Assembly (NCBI GenBank): GCA_035275065.1
Contig: DATENM010000031.1
Coordinates: 62,001 to 126,000 of the forward strand
Length of the DNA stretch: 64,000 bases
From: Blastocatellia bacterium
GTDB taxonomy: Bacteria; Acidobacteriota; Blastocatellia; UBA7656
Direction of reading: 5' to 3'
Shown here: positions 63,754 through 64,000 of the stretch, one piece after another
Layout of the letters: every line of letters begins with the position of its first letter
Numbering within the stretch: the stretch's first letter is position 1
Made by a program: the position numbers and the translations under genes
Notes under the pieces: model-generated
What the model saw: the letters and a program-made list of their open reading frames with translations, nothing else
The model's database searches: none
Told to the model about the DNA's origin: nothing

Positions 63754-64000
63754 TTATTCGTAACGCAGCGCGATCATCGGATCGACTCGCGTGGCGCGAC
63801 GCGCCGGCAAATAACTGGCCAGCAGCGCGACCGTGGATAAGACGAGCGCCATGGCCGCAAACACCAGCGGGTCGCCGGCGCTGACGCCATAGAGCAAGCT
63901 CGTCAGCGCGCGCGTCAAGACGAACGACAGGGCTAGGCCGATAGCGACGCCGATCAATGCCAGCTTCCAGCCCTGAGCCAGCACCAGGTACAGCACGTCG
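63754..64000 (-). CDS. FtsX-like permease (ADOP-type), C-terminal fragment
   Basis: The fragment ends in [19 protein letters not shown], a hallmark of MacB/ADOP permeases that are abundant in Acidobacteriota. It has two membrane helices. The gene continues past the window's right edge, so its start and N-terminal domain are not visible. Confidence 0.85.
   Translation of the reverse strand, partial: DVLYLVLAQGWKLALIGVAIGLALSFVLTRALTSLLYGVSAGDPLVFAAMALVLSTVALLASYLPARRATRVDPMIALRYE

Overview
The window is high-GC bacterial DNA from what looks like a member of Acidobacteriota, probably Blastocatellia-like. That placement is inferred from gene content, not from a marker gene. The supporting features are an ECF sigma factor overlapping a Ser/Thr protein kinase, a VWFA-related secreted protein, an ADOP-type permease fragment at the right edge, Asn-rich lipoproteins and a very large secreted RHS protein. 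I saw no rRNA, tRNA, CRISPR array, complete insertion sequence or phage module.

Layout. 0-5 kb: a c-di-GMP enzyme (PAS-GGDEF-EAL, cut by the left edge), lipB, a kinase/sigma pair and a small secreted protein. 5-12 kb: a minus-strand 2-oxo acid dehydrogenase locus (Rieske protein, E3, E1-alpha, a DUF4242 protein, an outer-membrane barrel, E1-beta, E2). 12-27 kb: mixed genes, including a membrane protein with a MshEN-type c-di-GMP-binding module, a LolA-like lipoprotein, an AlkD-like glycosylase, a phosphodiesterase, a VWA protein, an asparaginase/aminotransferase pair, an amidohydrolase and an EXORDIUM-family secreted protein. 27-36 kb: a minus-strand methionine region with metH and a bifunctional homocysteine methyltransferase/MTHFR gene. 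The latter is preceded by a strong SAM-II riboswitch candidate, with a promoter and palindrome upstream and a terminator hairpin downstream. 36-40 kb: alanine dehydrogenase, an aldehyde dehydrogenase and a diheme cytochrome. 41-47 kb: the RHS giant with an AT-richer tail. 47-53 kb: aspartate kinase, a GAF-SpoIIE phosphatase and an HD-GYP/GGDEF protein. 53-64 kb: a phosphatase, an Asp-box propeller protein, a lexA-headed run with three VOC proteins, an ABC transporter, a six-repeat protein of unknown function, peptide deformylase and the permease fragment.

The most unusual signal is a set of roughly 80-135 bp intergenic inverted repeats. Their arms are tandem arrays of 7-9 bp units. They occur as several sequence families and often start within or next to a stop codon. 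In two families the central loops also align between copies, partly in opposite orientation. This looks like a dispersed, MITE-like or REP-like element system. Two copies replace the ribosome-binding region of E1-alpha and metH.

Signalling theme: three proteins (left edge, 12 kb, 51 kb) appear to share a multi-spanning membrane input domain, coupled respectively to GGDEF-EAL, a MshEN-like c-di-GMP receptor and HD-GYP/GGDEF.
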